Shown here: one piece after another, positions 54,701-64,000 of the stretch
How positions within the stretch are numbered: position 1 is the stretch's first letter
How the letters are laid out: each line of letters starts with the position of its first letter
From: Flavobacteriales bacterium
GTDB taxonomy: Bacteria; Bacteroidota; Bacteroidia; Flavobacteriales_C; GCA-002722245
Direction of reading: 5' to 3'
NCBI GenBank assembly: GCA_002722245.1
Contig: PBLA01000018.1
Span: 110,940-174,939 of the forward strand
Length of the DNA stretch: 64,000 nucleotides
The notes under the pieces: generated by a model
What the model saw: the letters and a program-made list of their open reading frames with translations, nothing else
Databases searched by the model: none
What the model was told of the DNA's origin: nothing
Translations under genes and position numbers: made by a program

Positions 54701-56076
54701 ATTAACTTAGGTTGAAATGCTTGAATACCTAATCTGTGAAGAGTTGGAGCTCGGTTTAATAACACAGGATGTCCTTTAAGGACATTCTCTAAAATATCCC
54801 AAACTACAGGATCTTTTTTGTCCACCATTTTCTTGGCTGACTTCACCGTTTTTACAATACCACGCTCAATCATTTTTCGAATGATGAAAGGCTTGTAAAG
54901 TTCAGCTGCCATATTTTTTGGTAAACCACACTCATGAAGCTTCAAAGTAGGTCCTACAATAATTACCGAACGAGCCGAATAGTCTACTCGCTTACCAAGT
55001 AAGTTTTGACGGAAACGTCCAGACTTACCTTTTAACGAATCAGAAAGCGACTTTAACGCTCTATTCGCATCAGTTTTTACAGCATTAGCTTTTCTTGAAT
55101 TATCAAAGAGTGAATCAACAGCCTCTTGTAACATACGCTTTTCGTTACGTAAAATCACCTCAGGTGCTTTGATTTCAATCAATCGCTTTAAACGATTATT
55201 TCTAATAATTACCCTTCTGTATAAATCATTTAAGTCAGACGTGGCAAAACGACCTCCATCTAATGGAACCAATGGACGTAATTCTGGCGGAATTACAGGA
55301 ACCACTTTAATAATCATCCATTCAGGACGATTTTCAATATGTTTGTTTGCCGATCTAAACGCCTCAACAACCTGCAATCTCTTTAATGCTTCAGCCTTTC
55401 TTTGCTGAGAAGTTTCTGTATTTGCCTTATGTCTTAACTCATACGATAACGCATCAAGATCTAGACGCTTCAACAATAACTCGAGCGCTTCAGCACCCAT
55501 TGCAGCGATGAACTTATTCGGATCTTCATTATCTAAATACTGATTATCCGCTGGCAACGTGTCAAGAATATCAAGGTACTCTTCTTCTGTTAGGAAGTCT
55601 AGATACGCCAAAGGTTCACCATCCTTATTGTTTGCTATTCCCGGATTAACTACAACATATCGTTCATAGTATATAATCATATCCAGCTTCTTTGTTGGAA
55701 GCCCTAGCAAATACCCCATTTTATTGGGTAATGATCTAAAATACCAGATATGAGCTACAGGAACAACTAATTGAATATGTCCCATACGTTCACGACGTAC
55801 TTTTTTCTCAGTAACTTCTACACCACATCGATCACAAACAATTCCTTTATAACGAATTCTCTTGTATTTTCCACAGTGACATTCCCAATCCTTTACAGGA
55901 CCAAAAATTCGTTCACAGAACAAACCATCTCTTTCAGGTTTATAAGTTCTGTAGTTAATTGTCTCTGGTTTAATAACCTCACCGCTCGAACGATCTAAGA
56001 TTTGTTCTGGAGATGATAAGCTTATTGTTATCTTATCAAATTTTGGTGGAGTTTTTGTATTTTTTCTATATGCCAT
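51781..56076 (-). CDS. rpoC: DNA-directed RNA polymerase subunit beta'
   Basis: This is the 1431-residue beta' subunit, complete. The N-terminal zinc site is [20 protein letters not shown], the catalytic magnesium-binding loop is [16 protein letters not shown], and the second zinc site is [19 protein letters not shown]. The trigger-loop/bridge-helix region has [19 protein letters not shown]. Length is typical for Bacteroidota. It is read after rpoB, with a 44-base gap, and ends in the TAATG overlap with the DUF3467 gene. Confidence 0.99.
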   Translation of the reverse strand: MAYRKNTKTPPKFDKITISLSSPEQILDRSSGEVIKPETINYRTYKPERDGLFCERIFGPVKDWECHCGKYKRIRYKGIVCDRCGVEVTEKKVRRERMGHIQLVVPVAHIWYFRSLPNKMGYLLGLPTKKLDMIIYYERYVVVNPGIANNKDGEPLAYLDFLTEEEYLDILDTLPADNQYLDNEDPNKFIAAMGAEALELLLKRLDLDALSYELRHKANTETSQQRKAEALKRLQVVEAFRSANKHIENRPEWMIIKVVPVIPPELRPLVPLDGGRFATSDLNDLYRRVIIRNNRLKRLIEIKAPEVILRNEKRMLQEAVDSLFDNSRKANAVKTDANRALKSLSDSLKGKSGRFRQNLLGKRVDYSARSVIIVGPTLKLHECGLPKNMAAELYKPFIIRKMIERGIVKTVKSAKKMVDKKDPVVWDILENVLKGHPVLLNRAPTLHRLGIQAFQPKLIEGKAIQLHPLACSAFNADFDGDQMAVHLPLGNAAILEAQMLMLASHNILNPANGEPIAVPSQDMVLGLYYITKEKKGTKKDPVKGEGMTFYSPEEVIIALNEKAVEMHASIKVKTIVREGEELVEKIIETTAGRVLFNQDTPKAVGFINKLLTKKELKKVISEVIRVTGMAEAADFLDKIKERGFVNAFKGGLSFSLNDVLIPEAKVKLINEAEAKVEEIKNNYNMGFITNNERYNQVIDVWGRTNVELTEVLMNQLEEDRQGFNSVYMMYHSGARGSKEQIRQLSGMRGLMAKPQKSGATTQAVIENPIISNFKEGLSILEYFISTHGARKGLADTALKTADAGYLTRRLVDVAQDVVVTEIDCGTLRGLETTALMKDDEVVETLAARIEGRTSVHDVLHPQTGELLVGASQEITAEIAAKIDESPIDSIEIRSALTCESERGICAKCYGRNLASGRIVKPGEAVGVIAAQSIGEPGTQLTLRTFHVGGTASTSSTDNKNIVKYDGVLEIDELKTVEGENELGEKVNIVIGRSAEMRVVDAKTKIQLTSNLIPYGAVLHIKPGKKVKKGDVVCEWDPYNASIITEEAGKVEFENIEEGITYRVESDEQTGFEEKVIVENRDKKKNPTIKVLKGKDVLRTYSLPVGAHINIEDGQSVKPGETIAKIPRSAAKGGDITGGLPRVTELFEARNPSNPAVVAEVDGIVSYGKIKRGNREIIVEAKTGQIKKYLVPLSKHILVQENDFVKAGMPLSEGATTPSDILRIMGPTKVQEYLVNEIQEVYRLQGVGINDKHFEVIVRQMMRKVVIDDAGDTKFLEKEIANKVDFNKENDGIFGKMVVTEVGDSQELKAGQIITARKLREENSYLKREDKALVEAREAIPATSTAILQGITRASLQTNSFISAASFQETTKVLNEAAVNGKVDHLEGLKENVIVGHKIPAGTGLKQYKNIVVGSKEEYDAVLETRKISEEV

Positions 56077-56120
56077 CTTAATGCACTAAATAAATTCAAC
56101 AATTAATCAATTACATCGGA

Positions 56121-59100
56121 TTATCCTAACGAAATATTAAGACCTAACCCTTGAAGTTCGTGTAACAATACGTTAAACGATTCTGGAATACCAGGTTCTG
56201 GCATTGGCTCACCTTTTACAATAGCTTCATAAGCCTTAGCCCTTCCATAAACATCATCCGATTTCACCGTAAGGATTTCACGAAGGATGTTTGCAGCACC
56301 AAATGCCTCCAAGGCCCATACTTCCATTTCTCCAAAACGCTGACCTCCAAACTGAGCTTTACCTCCAAGTGGCTGTTGCGTAATTAATGAGTATGGTCCA
56401 ATAGAACGAGCATGCATCTTATCGTCAACTAAGTGACCAAGTTTCAGCATATAAATGATACCAACAGTTGCTGGCTGATCAAAACGCTCTCCAGTACCTC
56501 CATCATAAAGGAATGTCTGACCATTTTCAGAAATTCCTGCCTTATCTGTATACTCTTTTATTTGCGCTAAAGAAGCACCATCAAAAATTGGTGTGGCAAA
56601 CTTCATTCCTAATTTCTCACCAGCCCATGCCAATACTGTTTCATAAATCTGACCAAGGTTCATACGCGATGGTACACCAAGAGGATTAAGTACAATATCA
56701 ACAGGTGTTCCGTCCTCTAGGAATGGCATATCTTCTTCACGAACGATTCTTGCCACAATTCCTTTATTTCCGTGGCGACCAGCCATTTTATCACCCACCT
56801 TAAGCTTTCTTTTCTTCGCCAGGTAAACCTTCGCTAATTTCACAATACCCTGTGGTAATTCATCACCAATAGTGATTGCGAATTTTTTACGCTTGTGTGC
56901 ACCGAGAATATCAGAAGCCTTAATGTTGAAGTTATGGATTAATCGCTTAATCATATCATTTACCTCCTCGTCTTTCGACCAGTTCATAGGGTTCACATTA
57001 TCATAATCGATATCTGCTAACGCCTTCTTGGTAAATTTAGATCCCTTACCGATCAATTCCTCTTTATACAAGTTAAATACACCGGCAGAAGTTTTACCCT
57101 CAACAATTTTCCATAATTTTTCTAAAAGCACAGCTTTCACTTCACCAAGATCTTTACGATATACTTCCTCTAATTTGGCTACCGCATTTTTCTCTTCAGC
57201 TCTTGATTTTCTATCCTTTATTGCTCGTGAGAATAATAACTTATCAATTACAACTCCTTGAACAGAAGGTGATACTTTCAATGAAGCATCTTTTACATCT
57301 CCCGCTTTATCACCAAAGATTGCTCTCAATAATTTCTCCTCAGGTGTTGGATCAGTTTCTCCTTTAGGTGTAATCTTACCAATAAGGATATCTCCTTCTT
57401 TCACCTCTGCACCAACTCGAATCATTCCGTTCTCATCAAGATCCTTAGTAGCATCTTCAGAAACATTAGGAATATCTGCAGTCAATTCCTCTAAACCACG
57501 TTTAGTATCCCTTACCTGCATAATAAACTCCTCAATATGAACAGAAGTATAGATGTCTTCTTTAACAACCTTCTCAGAAATTACAATTGCATCCTCAAAG
57601 TTGTATCCTTTCCAAGGCATAAATGCCACTTTAAGGTTTCGACCAATGGCTAATTCACCTTTTTCCGTAGCATAACCTTCGCACAACACTTGTCCTTCTG
57701 TTACCTTCTCACCCTTGCTAACAATAGGCTTTAGGTTTATACATGTACCTTGGTTAGTTTTCTTAAACTTCACCAGTTGATACACTTTTAGGTCCTCCTC
57801 AAAAGAAACTAATTTTTGAGCATCCGTTCTATTGTATCGAATATGAATTTCATTCGCATCAACATACTCAACAACTCCATTGCCTTCAGCATTAATTAAC
57901 ACTCTTGAGTCTCTTGCAACTTGTTTTTCTAAACCAGTACCTACAATTGGAGCTTGAGGTCTTAATAACGGAACTGCTTGACGCATCATGTTTGATCCCA
58001 TCAAAGCACGGTTAGCATCATCATGTTCCAAGAAAGGAATTAATGAAGCAGCAATCGAAGCTATCTGATTAGGAGCAACATCCATCATTGATATTTCAGT
58101 AGGCTCAACAATCGGATAATCAGCCTCTAATCTCGCCTTAACCGCTTTACTTTGGAATGTACCATCATCATTCAAAGGAGCATTAGCCTGAGCAATCATT
58201 CTTCCCTCTTCCTCTTCCGCTGAATAATATTCAAACTCTTTCAAATCTACCTTCCCATTCTTAACTTTTCTGTAAGGCGTTTCAATAAATCCAAGACGAT
58301 TAATTTTTGCATATACACAAAGCGAAGAAATCAAACCAATATTTGGTCCTTCAGGAGTTTCAATTGTACATAACCTTCCGTAATGTGTATAGTGAACATC
58401 CCGTACCTCAAATCCAGCTCGCTCTCTCGATAAACCACCAGGTCCTAAAGCAGATAAACGTCGCTTATTTGTAATTTCAGCTAATGGATTCGTTTGATCC
58501 ATGAACTGAGAAAGTTGATTCGTACCAAAAAATGAATTGATAACAGAAGATAGTGTTTTCGCATTAATCAAGTCTGTTGCCGTAAACACCTCGTTATCTC
58601 TAACATTCATTCTCTCTCGAATCGTTCTCGCCATTCTGGCTAAACCAACACCGAATTGAGAATACAATTGTTCACCAACAGTTCTCACACGCCTGTTGGA
58701 TAAGTGATCAATATCATCAATCTCTGCTTTCGCGTTGATTAATTCAATTAAGTACTTGATAATAGAAATGATGTCTTCTCTTGTCAAAACTCTTGACTCT
58801 TCAGACATGTCATTTCCTAATTTTTTATTAATTCTATATCGTCCAACTTCACCCAAATCATATCTTGAGTCAGAAAAGAACAACTTATCAATTACCCCTC
58901 GTGCAGTTTCCATATCGGGTGGTTCCGCATTACGCAATACACGATAAATATGCTCTACTGCCTCTTTCTCTGAATTGGAAGTATCTTTTTGTAAAGTATT
59001 ATATATGATAGCAAAATCAGCGGTAGACGTATCCTCCTTGTGTAATAGGATCGTTTTCGCACCTGAATCTTCAATAAGCTCTAAGTGGCTTTCTTCAATA

Positions 59101-59930
59101 ACCGTTTCGCGATCAATAATTATTTCATTTCTTTCAATAGAAACAACCTCACCTGTATCTTCATCTACAAAGTCCTCAACCCAGCTTCTTAGAATTCTGG
59201 CTGCCAACTTTCTCCCGATAGCGGCTTTAAGGTTTTTCTTATTGATTTTAACTTCATCAGCAAGGTTAAAAATCTCTAATAAATCCTTATCAGACTCATA
59301 ACCAATCGCTCTTAATAATGTTGTAACAGGTAATTTTTTCTTACGATCAATGTACGCATACATTACGCTGTTAATGTCAGTAGCGAATTCAATCCACGAA
59401 CCTTTAAAAGGAATAATTCTCGCGGAGTATAATTTCGTACCATTTGCATGTCGTGACTGACCAAAAAATACACCTGGTGATCTATGTAACTGTGAAACAA
59501 TAACTCGTTCAGCACCATTAATCACAAATGTACCTTTAGGTGTCATATAAGGGATTGTACCTAAATAAACGTCCTGCACGATAGTTTCAAAATCTTCATG
59601 CTCTTCGTCAGTACAATATAATTTCAATTTTGCCTTAAGTGGAACACTATAAGTAAGTCCTCTCTGGATACATTCTTCTATCGTGTATCGTGGGGGATCA
59701 ACAAAATAATCTAAAAATTCTAATACGAATTGATTTCTCGCATCAGTAATTGGAAAGTTCTCGGAAAAAACTTTAAATAATCCTTCTGATTCCCTGTTTT
59801 CAGGGGTAGTTTCAAACTGGAAGAAATCTTTAAAGGACTTTAATTGAACTTCTAAAAAGTCGGGATATTCTGGACGTGCTTTTGCGTCAGCAAAATTAAT
59901 CCTCTGTGGGAATTTAGTCAATTCAGACAT
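56121..59930 (-). CDS. rpoB: DNA-directed RNA polymerase subunit beta
   Basis: This is the 1269-residue beta subunit, complete. The rifampicin-binding region reads [20 protein letters not shown] then [20 protein letters not shown], with no obvious resistance-type change in the residues I can compare. The active-site and switch parts include [20 protein letters not shown] and [20 protein letters not shown]. It follows rplL after about 103 bases, in which a weak stem (CCAATCCC / GGAATTGG with one mismatch, about 59983-60003) may act as an attenuator, as the rplL-rpoB interval does in E. coli. That is inference. Confidence 0.99.
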   Translation of the reverse strand: MSELTKFPQRINFADAKARPEYPDFLEVQLKSFKDFFQFETTPENRESEGLFKVFSENFPITDARNQFVLEFLDYFVDPPRYTIEECIQRGLTYSVPLKAKLKLYCTDEEHEDFETIVQDVYLGTIPYMTPKGTFVINGAERVIVSQLHRSPGVFFGQSRHANGTKLYSARIIPFKGSWIEFATDINSVMYAYIDRKKKLPVTTLLRAIGYESDKDLLEIFNLADEVKINKKNLKAAIGRKLAARILRSWVEDFVDEDTGEVVSIERNEIIIDRETVIEESHLELIEDSGAKTILLHKEDTSTADFAIIYNTLQKDTSNSEKEAVEHIYRVLRNAEPPDMETARGVIDKLFFSDSRYDLGEVGRYRINKKLGNDMSEESRVLTREDIISIIKYLIELINAKAEIDDIDHLSNRRVRTVGEQLYSQFGVGLARMARTIRERMNVRDNEVFTATDLINAKTLSSVINSFFGTNQLSQFMDQTNPLAEITNKRRLSALGPGGLSRERAGFEVRDVHYTHYGRLCTIETPEGPNIGLISSLCVYAKINRLGFIETPYRKVKNGKVDLKEFEYYSAEEEEGRMIAQANAPLNDDGTFQSKAVKARLEADYPIVEPTEISMMDVAPNQIASIAASLIPFLEHDDANRALMGSNMMRQAVPLLRPQAPIVGTGLEKQVARDSRVLINAEGNGVVEYVDANEIHIRYNRTDAQKLVSFEEDLKVYQLVKFKKTNQGTCINLKPIVSKGEKVTEGQVLCEGYATEKGELAIGRNLKVAFMPWKGYNFEDAIVISEKVVKEDIYTSVHIEEFIMQVRDTKRGLEELTADIPNVSEDATKDLDENGMIRVGAEVKEGDILIGKITPKGETDPTPEEKLLRAIFGDKAGDVKDASLKVSPSVQGVVIDKLLFSRAIKDRKSRAEEKNAVAKLEEVYRKDLGEVKAVLLEKLWKIVEGKTSAGVFNLYKEELIGKGSKFTKKALADIDYDNVNPMNWSKDEEVNDMIKRLIHNFNIKASDILGAHKRKKFAITIGDELPQGIVKLAKVYLAKKRKLKVGDKMAGRHGNKGIVARIVREEDMPFLEDGTPVDIVLNPLGVPSRMNLGQIYETVLAWAGEKLGMKFATPIFDGASLAQIKEYTDKAGISENGQTFLYDGGTGERFDQPATVGIIYMLKLGHLVDDKMHARSIGPYSLITQQPLGGKAQFGGQRFGEMEVWALEAFGAANILREILTVKSDDVYGRAKAYEAIVKGEPMPEPGIPESFNVLLHELQGLGLNISLG

Positions 59931-60033
59931 AAATAAAGTAGTTTGTTTTAAAACAATAGTGTTAAATCACAAAATGGGCAGACCAATCCCATTAAGGAAT
60001 TGGTACTAACCCTTTTAAATTTTGGGAATTGAA

Positions 60034-60414
60034 TTACTTCAATTCAACCTCAGCTCCAGCTTCTTCAAGCTTCGCTTTGATTTCTTCAGCTTCTTCTTTA
60101 GAAACTCCTTCTTTTACAGGAGCAGGTGCACCGTCAACAACACCTTTAGCTTCTTTTAATCCTAATCCAGTGATCTCTTTAACAAGTTTCACAACTCCTA
60201 ATTTAGATCCTCCTGGAGCTTTTAAGATTACATCAAACTCAGTTTGCTCAGCAGCTCCACCTTCGTCTCCTCCAGCAGCAGCTCCACCAGCAACAGCAAC
60301 TGCAGCAGCAGCCGGTTCAATTCCATACTCTTCTTTTAAGATATCAGCTAGTTCATTTACTTCTTTAACTGTTAAGTTAACTAACTGCTCTGCAAAATCT
60401 TTTAAATCAGCCAT
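60034..60414 (-). CDS. rplL: 50S ribosomal protein L7/L12
   Basis: This 126-residue protein is the stalk subunit that recruits translation factors. The N-terminal dimer helix ([20 protein letters not shown]), a flexible Ala/Gly hinge (about residues 36-55) and the C-terminal factor-binding domain ([40 protein letters not shown]) are all present. rplJ lies upstream with a 44-base gap and rpoB downstream. An overlapping plus-strand ORF in the track is a shadow of the repetitive Ala codons. Confidence 0.98.
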   Translation of the reverse strand: MADLKDFAEQLVNLTVKEVNELADILKEEYGIEPAAAAVAVAGGAAAGGDEGGAAEQTEFDVILKAPGGSKLGVVKLVKEITGLGLKEAKGVVDGAPAPVKEGVSKEEAEEIKAKLEEAGAEVELK

Positions 60415-60458
60415 TTTTTTAAGCTTTTAAAAATTTGTAAAAATTCTAATTAATAATT

Positions 60459-60980
60459 CTAGTTTGCCTTCTCCGACAATGTTTTAAGGATACCTGAAAG
60501 TTTAGATCCACCACCTTTAAGACCGCTAATAACGTTTTTAGCAGGAGATTGTAACAATGCAACGATGTCCCCGATAAGCTCGTCTTTACTCTTAATAGAG
60601 CTCAACACCTTAACTTGATCATCTCCAATGTATACGCTCTCTTCAACGTAAGCACCCTTTAAGATCGGTTTTTCATTATCTTTTCTGAACTTTTCAATCA
60701 CCTTTGCAGGAACATTTCCTACTTCAGTGAACATAATTGAAGTGTTTCCTTTCAATACATCATATAGAGGAGAGTAATCCGCCTCAGCAGACTCCATCGC
60801 CTTTTTTAATAACGTATTTTTAACTACTTCAACTCTGATACCATGTTCATGAAAAGAACCTCTCAGTTTATTAGAATCCTCAACAGTCATCGCAGAAATA
60901 TCCGTTAGGTAAAAATGAGCATTTGCTTCAAGTTTTCCTTTAAGATCAGCAATCATTTGATTTTTTTCTTCTCTGTTCAT
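60459..60980 (-). CDS. rplJ: 50S ribosomal protein L10
   Basis: This 173-residue protein anchors the L7/L12 dimers to 23S rRNA. Conserved pieces are MNREEKNQMIADLKGKLEAN, FYLTDISAMTVEDSNKLRGS and VVKNTLLKKAMESA, with a C-terminal helix that carries L7/L12. It lies between rplA and rplL. The 54-base gap before it may hold a leader for autogenous control, but I could not identify a convincing L10 leader structure. Confidence 0.98.
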   Translation of the reverse strand: MNREEKNQMIADLKGKLEANAHFYLTDISAMTVEDSNKLRGSFHEHGIRVEVVKNTLLKKAMESAEADYSPLYDVLKGNTSIMFTEVGNVPAKVIEKFRKDNEKPILKGAYVEESVYIGDDQVKVLSSIKSKDELIGDIVALLQSPAKNVISGLKGGGSKLSGILKTLSEKAN

Positions 60981-61034
60981 GTTTTTAATCTAATAATTAG
61001 AGAAATTATTTATTTGGAAGCGTGTAACAGCAAT

Positions 61035-61727
61035 TTAATTGAATGATTTAGTCTCAACTTTCACTCCTGGGCTTTGCGTACTCGATACTGTTAAACTCTT
61101 AACATAAGTACCTTTCGCTGCAGAAGGCTTTAATTTGTTGATTACTGCCATCAATTCATTTACGTTATCCACTAATTGACCTGATTCAAATGAAACTTTT
61201 CCAGCAGCAGCATGAATAATACCATACTTGTCTACTTTAAAGTCAATTTTACCAGACTTAACCTCAGTTACTGCTTTCGCAACATCCATGGTTACAGTTC
61301 CTGCTTTTGGATTAGGCATTAATCCTCTAGGTCCTAAAACTCGACCTAAAGCACCAACTTTACCCATACATGCAGGCATAGTGATAATAACATCAATATC
61401 GGTCCAACCACCTTTGATCTTTTCTACATACTCATCAAGACCGGCATAATCAGCACCAGCATCTAAAGCTGCCTGTACCTTGTCTGGAGTACATAAAACA
61501 AGAACTCTTACCTCTTTCCCGGTTCCGTGAGGTAACGTAGCTATCCCTCTAACCATTTGGTTAGCTTTTCTCGGATCAACACCCAAACGAACATCAACAT
61601 CAAAAGATGCATCGAACTTTGTGGTAGTAATATCCTTCACAATCTCGGCTGCTTTTTCTAGCGAGTATAACTCATCAACATTATACTTAGCTAGTGCTGC
61701 CTTCCGGTTTTTACTAAGTTTAGCCAT
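61035..61727 (-). CDS. rplA: 50S ribosomal protein L1
   Basis: This 230-residue protein of the L1 stalk helps release deacylated tRNA. Hallmark runs include [55 protein letters not shown] and [20 protein letters not shown]. In many bacteria L1 represses its own operon by binding the mRNA near rplK. It follows rplK by 21 bases. Confidence 0.99.
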   Translation of the reverse strand: MAKLSKNRKAALAKYNVDELYSLEKAAEIVKDITTTKFDASFDVDVRLGVDPRKANQMVRGIATLPHGTGKEVRVLVLCTPDKVQAALDAGADYAGLDEYVEKIKGGWTDIDVIITMPACMGKVGALGRVLGPRGLMPNPKAGTVTMDVAKAVTEVKSGKIDFKVDKYGIIHAAAGKVSFESGQLVDNVNELMAVINKLKPSAAKGTYVKSLTVSSTQSPGVKVETKSFN

Positions 61728-61748
61728 AATTAATAATTAATTCGTTTC

Positions 61749-62186
61749 TTAATAAGGAAAATCACCTGATACCGTAACTCCCATGCTTCTCGCTGTTCCT
61801 GCAACCATTTTCATAGCCGATGGTACAGTAAAAGCATTCAAGTCGCTCATTTTTCCTTTTGCAATTTCTTCAACTTGTTCCCAAGTTAATTTTCCAACTT
61901 TCGTTCTGTTCGGTTCTGAAGATCCTTTCTTTAATTTAATTGCCTCCTTAATTTGCACAGCAACTGGCGGCTCTTTTAAAATAAAGTCAAAAGATCTGTC
62001 CGAATAAACAGTAATGATAGTCGGAATTACCTTTCCAGCTTTGTCCTGAGTTCGCGCGTTGAACGCTTTACAAAACTCCATAATGTTTACACCATTAGCA
62101 CCTAATGCTGGACCAACTGGCGGTGAAGGGTTCGCCGCTCCACCTCTAATCTGTAATTTAATAATACCTGTTACTTCCTTAGCCAT
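61749..62186 (-). CDS. rplK: 50S ribosomal protein L11
   Basis: This 145-residue protein of the GTPase-associated centre contacts elongation factors. The N-terminal domain has [20 protein letters not shown] (Pro-rich switch) and [16 protein letters not shown], and the C-terminal rRNA-binding domain has [10 protein letters not shown]. It follows nusG by 29 bases and starts the ribosomal protein part of the operon. Confidence 0.99.
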   Translation of the reverse strand: MAKEVTGIIKLQIRGGAANPSPPVGPALGANGVNIMEFCKAFNARTQDKAGKVIPTIITVYSDRSFDFILKEPPVAVQIKEAIKLKKGSSEPNRTKVGKLTWEQVEEIAKGKMSDLNAFTVPSAMKMVAGTARSMGVTVSGDFPY

Positions 62187-62215
62187 TTCTAATAAGTAAT
62201 TTAATAAACCAACAA

Positions 62216-62776
62216 TTACTCCTTTTCAACCTGCATAAAATTCAGCTCGAGCGGAGTTTTTCTTCCAAAAATCTTTACCATAACCTTTAACTTTTTCTTT
62301 ACCTCATCAATATCTTCAATGATTCCAGAGAACGAGTTAAAAGGTCCATCTATAACTTTAACGGTTTCACCTACCACATAAGGGATGTTCATTTCCTCTT
62401 CTGTTTCAGCTAATTCGTCAACCTTTCCTAAAATTCTATTCACTTCAGCAGGTCTTAATGGAACAGGGTTATTTTGTTTATCCCCTAAAAATCCAATAAC
62501 ACCAGTAATGTTTTTAATTACATGAGGAACTTCCCCAACAAGAGCAGCCTCAATTAGAATGTATCCTGGAAAAAAACTTCTCTCTTTAGAAATTTTCTTA
62601 CCGTTTCTAATTTGATAAACCTTCTCAGTAGGAATTAAAATTTGCTTTACATAGTCTTCAAGACCAACGGCCTTGATTTCATGTTCAATGTAATCCCTTA
62701 CCTTCTTTTCTTTTCCACTAATAGCACGAACTACGTACCATTTTAACACTATATCATTTTTCTTTGCCTCAGCCAT
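62216..62776 (-). CDS. nusG: Transcription termination/antitermination protein NusG
   Basis: This 186-residue protein has an NGN domain ([33 protein letters not shown]) and a KOW domain at the end ([20 protein letters not shown]). NusG binds RNA polymerase beside the clamp and couples it to Rho or to the ribosome. It is flanked by secE (11-base gap) and rplK, the usual order. Confidence 0.98.
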   Translation of the reverse strand: MAEAKKNDIVLKWYVVRAISGKEKKVRDYIEHEIKAVGLEDYVKQILIPTEKVYQIRNGKKISKERSFFPGYILIEAALVGEVPHVIKNITGVIGFLGDKQNNPVPLRPAEVNRILGKVDELAETEEEMNIPYVVGETVKVIDGPFNSFSGIIEDIDEVKKKLKVMVKIFGRKTPLELNFMQVEKE

Positions 62777-62787
62777 ACAACCTAATA

Positions 62788-62976
62788 TTAGAGATCATAA
62801 ATAAAATCCATGATAAACTCAAATGCAATGTTCATGATTTTAATCACTAAAGCGAAAGCAATAGAAGCCCCTAAAACCAATAAGGAATCCTTTTGCAATT
62901 GCTTAAACGTAGGCCAAGTTGTTCTTTCTTTCAACTCAACAAAAACGTCTCGCAAGTAAATTTTTAATTTTTCCAC
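62788..62976 (-). CDS. secE: Protein translocase subunit SecE
   Basis: The ORF track gives a 95-residue frame starting inside the tRNA. The gene proper starts at GTG 62976, giving 62 residues beginning MEKLKIYLRDVFVELKERTT. The KERTTWPTFKQLQKDSLLVL amphipathic and conserved part leads into one membrane helix (about residues 32-57). SecE holds SecY and SecG together in the inner-membrane channel. The single-helix short form is normal for this phylum. nusG follows after 11 bases. Confidence 0.92.
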   Translation of the reverse strand: MEKLKIYLRDVFVELKERTTWPTFKQLQKDSLLVLGASIAFALVIKIMNIAFEFIMDFIYDL

Positions 62977-62993
62977 TTTTATTCTTTTTCTAG

Positions 62994-63066
62994 CACGGGA
63001 GGAGAGGCTCGAACTCCCGACCGCTGGTTTTGGAGACCAGTGCTCTACCAACTGAGCTACTCCCGT
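62994..63066 (-). tRNA. tRNA-Trp (anticodon CCA)
   Basis: Read on the minus strand, ACGGGAG pairs with CTCCCGT for the acceptor stem (discriminator G), the D arm has GCTC AGTTGGTA GAGC, the anticodon arm is CTGGT CTCCAAA ACCAG with anticodon CCA, and the T arm is GGGAG TTCGAGC CTCTC. The length is 73 bases with no encoded CCA end. It sits between tuf and secE, the usual place for tRNA-Trp in this kind of operon. Confidence 0.97.
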
Positions 63067-63092
63067 AGATATCAAAAACCTTATTTGTAAAG

Positions 63093-63120
63093 AAAGGCGC
63101 CCAGAAATCTAGGCACCTTT
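63093..63120 (-). terminator. Possible terminator or processing stem between tuf and tRNA-Trp
   Basis: AAAGGCGCC and GGCACCTTT pair with one mismatch around a 10-base loop just after the tuf stop, but the T-run after the stem on the minus strand is short and broken. It may be a weak terminator or a stem that is cut during tRNA maturation. Confidence 0.5.
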
Positions 63121-63144
63121 GTTATAAGGTTTGAATCTTAATTC

Positions 63145-64000
63145 TTACTCGATAATCTCAGTAACCTGACCAGCACCAACTGTTCTTCCTCCTTCTCTGA
63201 TTGCAAAACGTAATCCTTTGTTTACTGCAACAGGAACGATTAAATGAACATCAATTGTTACGTTATCACCAGGCATAACCATTTCAGTTCCCTCTGGTAA
63301 GAAGATTTCTCCTGTAACGTCAGTAGTTCTTAAGTAGAACTGTGGACGGTACTTATTTTGGAAAGGAGTGTGACGTCCACCTTCTTCTTTCTTAAGAACG
63401 TAAACCTCAGCCTTAAACTTCTTGTGTGGTTGAATAGAACCTGGCTTACAGATAACCATACCTCTTTTGATCTGATCTTTATCGATACCTCTCATCAAAA
63501 GTCCAACGTTATCACCAGCCTCACCTCTGTCTAATAATTTTCTAAACATCTCAACCCCAGTACAAGTAGAAGTTAATTTTTCCTCTTGCATACCAACGAT
63601 TTCGATTTCTTCACCTACTGTGATAACTCCTGTTTCAATTGAACCAGTTGCAACAGTTCCTCTTCCTGTGATAGAGAATACATCTTCTACAGGCATTAAG
63701 AATGCTTTTTCGTTATCTCTTTCTGGCTGAGGAATCTTTTCATCAACAGCAGCCATTAATTCTTTCACAGTATCAACCCACTTAGGCTCACCGTTCAATG
63801 CACCTAAAGCAGATCCTAAAACAACAGCAGCGTTATCTCCGTCATAGTCATAGAAAGAAAGTAATTCTCTTACCTCCATCTCAACTAATTCCAATAACTC
63901 TTCGTCATCTACCATATCAACTTTGTTCAAGAAAACAACGATTTCTGGAACACCAACCTGTCTTCCTAAAAGAATGTGCTCTCTTGTTTGTGGCATTGGA
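63145..64000 (-). CDS. tuf: Elongation factor Tu, C-terminal part
   Basis: The gene runs off the window at 64000, so only about 285 residues are seen. The first complete stretch is [20 protein letters not shown] of the GTPase domain, then the guanine-specificity motif [20 protein letters not shown]. The domain 2 and 3 sequences follow ([52 protein letters not shown]). EF-Tu brings aminoacyl-tRNA to the ribosome. It is the upstream neighbour of tRNA-Trp, secE and nusG. The ORF-track Met at 63996 is internal, not the start. Confidence 0.98.
   Translation of the reverse strand, partial: PMPQTREHILLGRQVGVPEIVVFLNKVDMVDDEELLELVEMEVRELLSFYDYDGDNAAVVLGSALGALNGEPKWVDTVKELMAAVDEKIPQPERDNEKAFLMPVEDVFSITGRGTVATGSIETGVITVGEEIEIVGMQEEKLTSTCTGVEMFRKLLDRGEAGDNVGLLMRGIDKDQIKRGMVICKPGSIQPHKKFKAEVYVLKKEEGGRHTPFQNKYRPQFYLRTTDVTGEIFLPEGTEMVMPGDNVTIDVHLIVPVAVNKGLRFAIREGGRTVGAGQVTEIIE

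Noticed and set aside
60029-60430. Plus-strand 133-residue ORF over rplL
   Set aside because: It is antisense to the real gene, its composition is Ala/Ser/Pro only, and it comes from the Ala codons of the L7/L12 hinge read backwards.
62977-63075. N-terminal extension of SecE
   Set aside because: It is translated tRNA-Trp sequence, not protein.
1-64000. CRISPR arrays, insertion sequences, prophage or toxin-antitoxin systems
   Set aside because: I saw no regularly spaced repeats, transposase or integrase motifs, phage structural genes or typical small antitoxin-toxin pairs. The gene content is core chromosome.

Overview
The window is an AT-rich stretch of a Bacteroidota chromosome, most likely Flavobacteriales; the family cannot be fixed from the sequence alone. 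The evidence is a type IX secretion sorting tail on a chitinase, TAnnTTTG-type promoters with a TTTG -33 element, a DUF3467 gene fused to the end of the rpoBC operon, adjacent tgt and LptF/G genes, and a dnaB-adjacent exported protein typical of this group. It is core chromosome throughout. I see no insertion sequence, prophage, CRISPR array, rRNA operon or integrative element.

Layout. 1-4.9 kb: 3' end of a GH18 chitinase, a large anchored protein with a C-terminal beta-propeller-like region, and the pyruvate dehydrogenase E1 beta gene. 5-9.8 kb: etfB-etfA, a bifunctional-nuclease/UVR gene, thyA-folA and a lipoprotein. 9.8-14.9 kb: priA and pfkA on the minus strand, then two exported proteins of unknown role. 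14.9-22.5 kb: a large ABCG-like transporter with extra N-terminal domains, ttcA, rpmH (too short for the ORF track), an MsbA-like exporter, rsmG and two small membrane proteins. 22.5-26.9 kb: an ECF sigma factor overlapping a glycosyltransferase, then tgt-lptF/G and a DUF983 gene. 27-35.8 kb: a periplasmic S41 protease with a helical exported partner, accA, ispE, dnaB, a glutaminase-fold-like exported protein and a small unknown protein. 35.9-40.3 kb: NhaC-type antiporter, small lipoprotein, RND/MMPL transporter.

40.4-50.2 kb is the most distinctive part. It is a tightly packed co-directional run: a MenE-like ligase, an exported propeller-like protein, a membrane patatin-like lipase, a histidine kinase with an exported YfiR-like (DUF4154) domain, a second kinase with an N-terminal receiver plus PAS and GAF domains, a receiver fused to an orphan histidine-phosphotransfer (DHp-like) helix pair with no ATPase domain, and a single-domain receiver. 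The last four look like a complete multi-step phosphorelay. No output domain (DNA binding, GGDEF, HD-GYP) is encoded with it.

50.2-64 kb: an rRNA methyltransferase, then the transcription-translation block on the minus strand: tuf (cut by the window end), tRNA-Trp, secE, nusG, rplK, rplA, rplJ, rplL, rpoB, rpoC and a DUF3467 gene, closed by a strong hairpin terminator.

Several ORF-track starts are TTG extensions. I moved priA, the S41 protease, the first kinase, the methyltransferase and secE to internal starts for reasons given in each entry. There is no gene-free stretch longer than about 200 bases once rpmH is counted.
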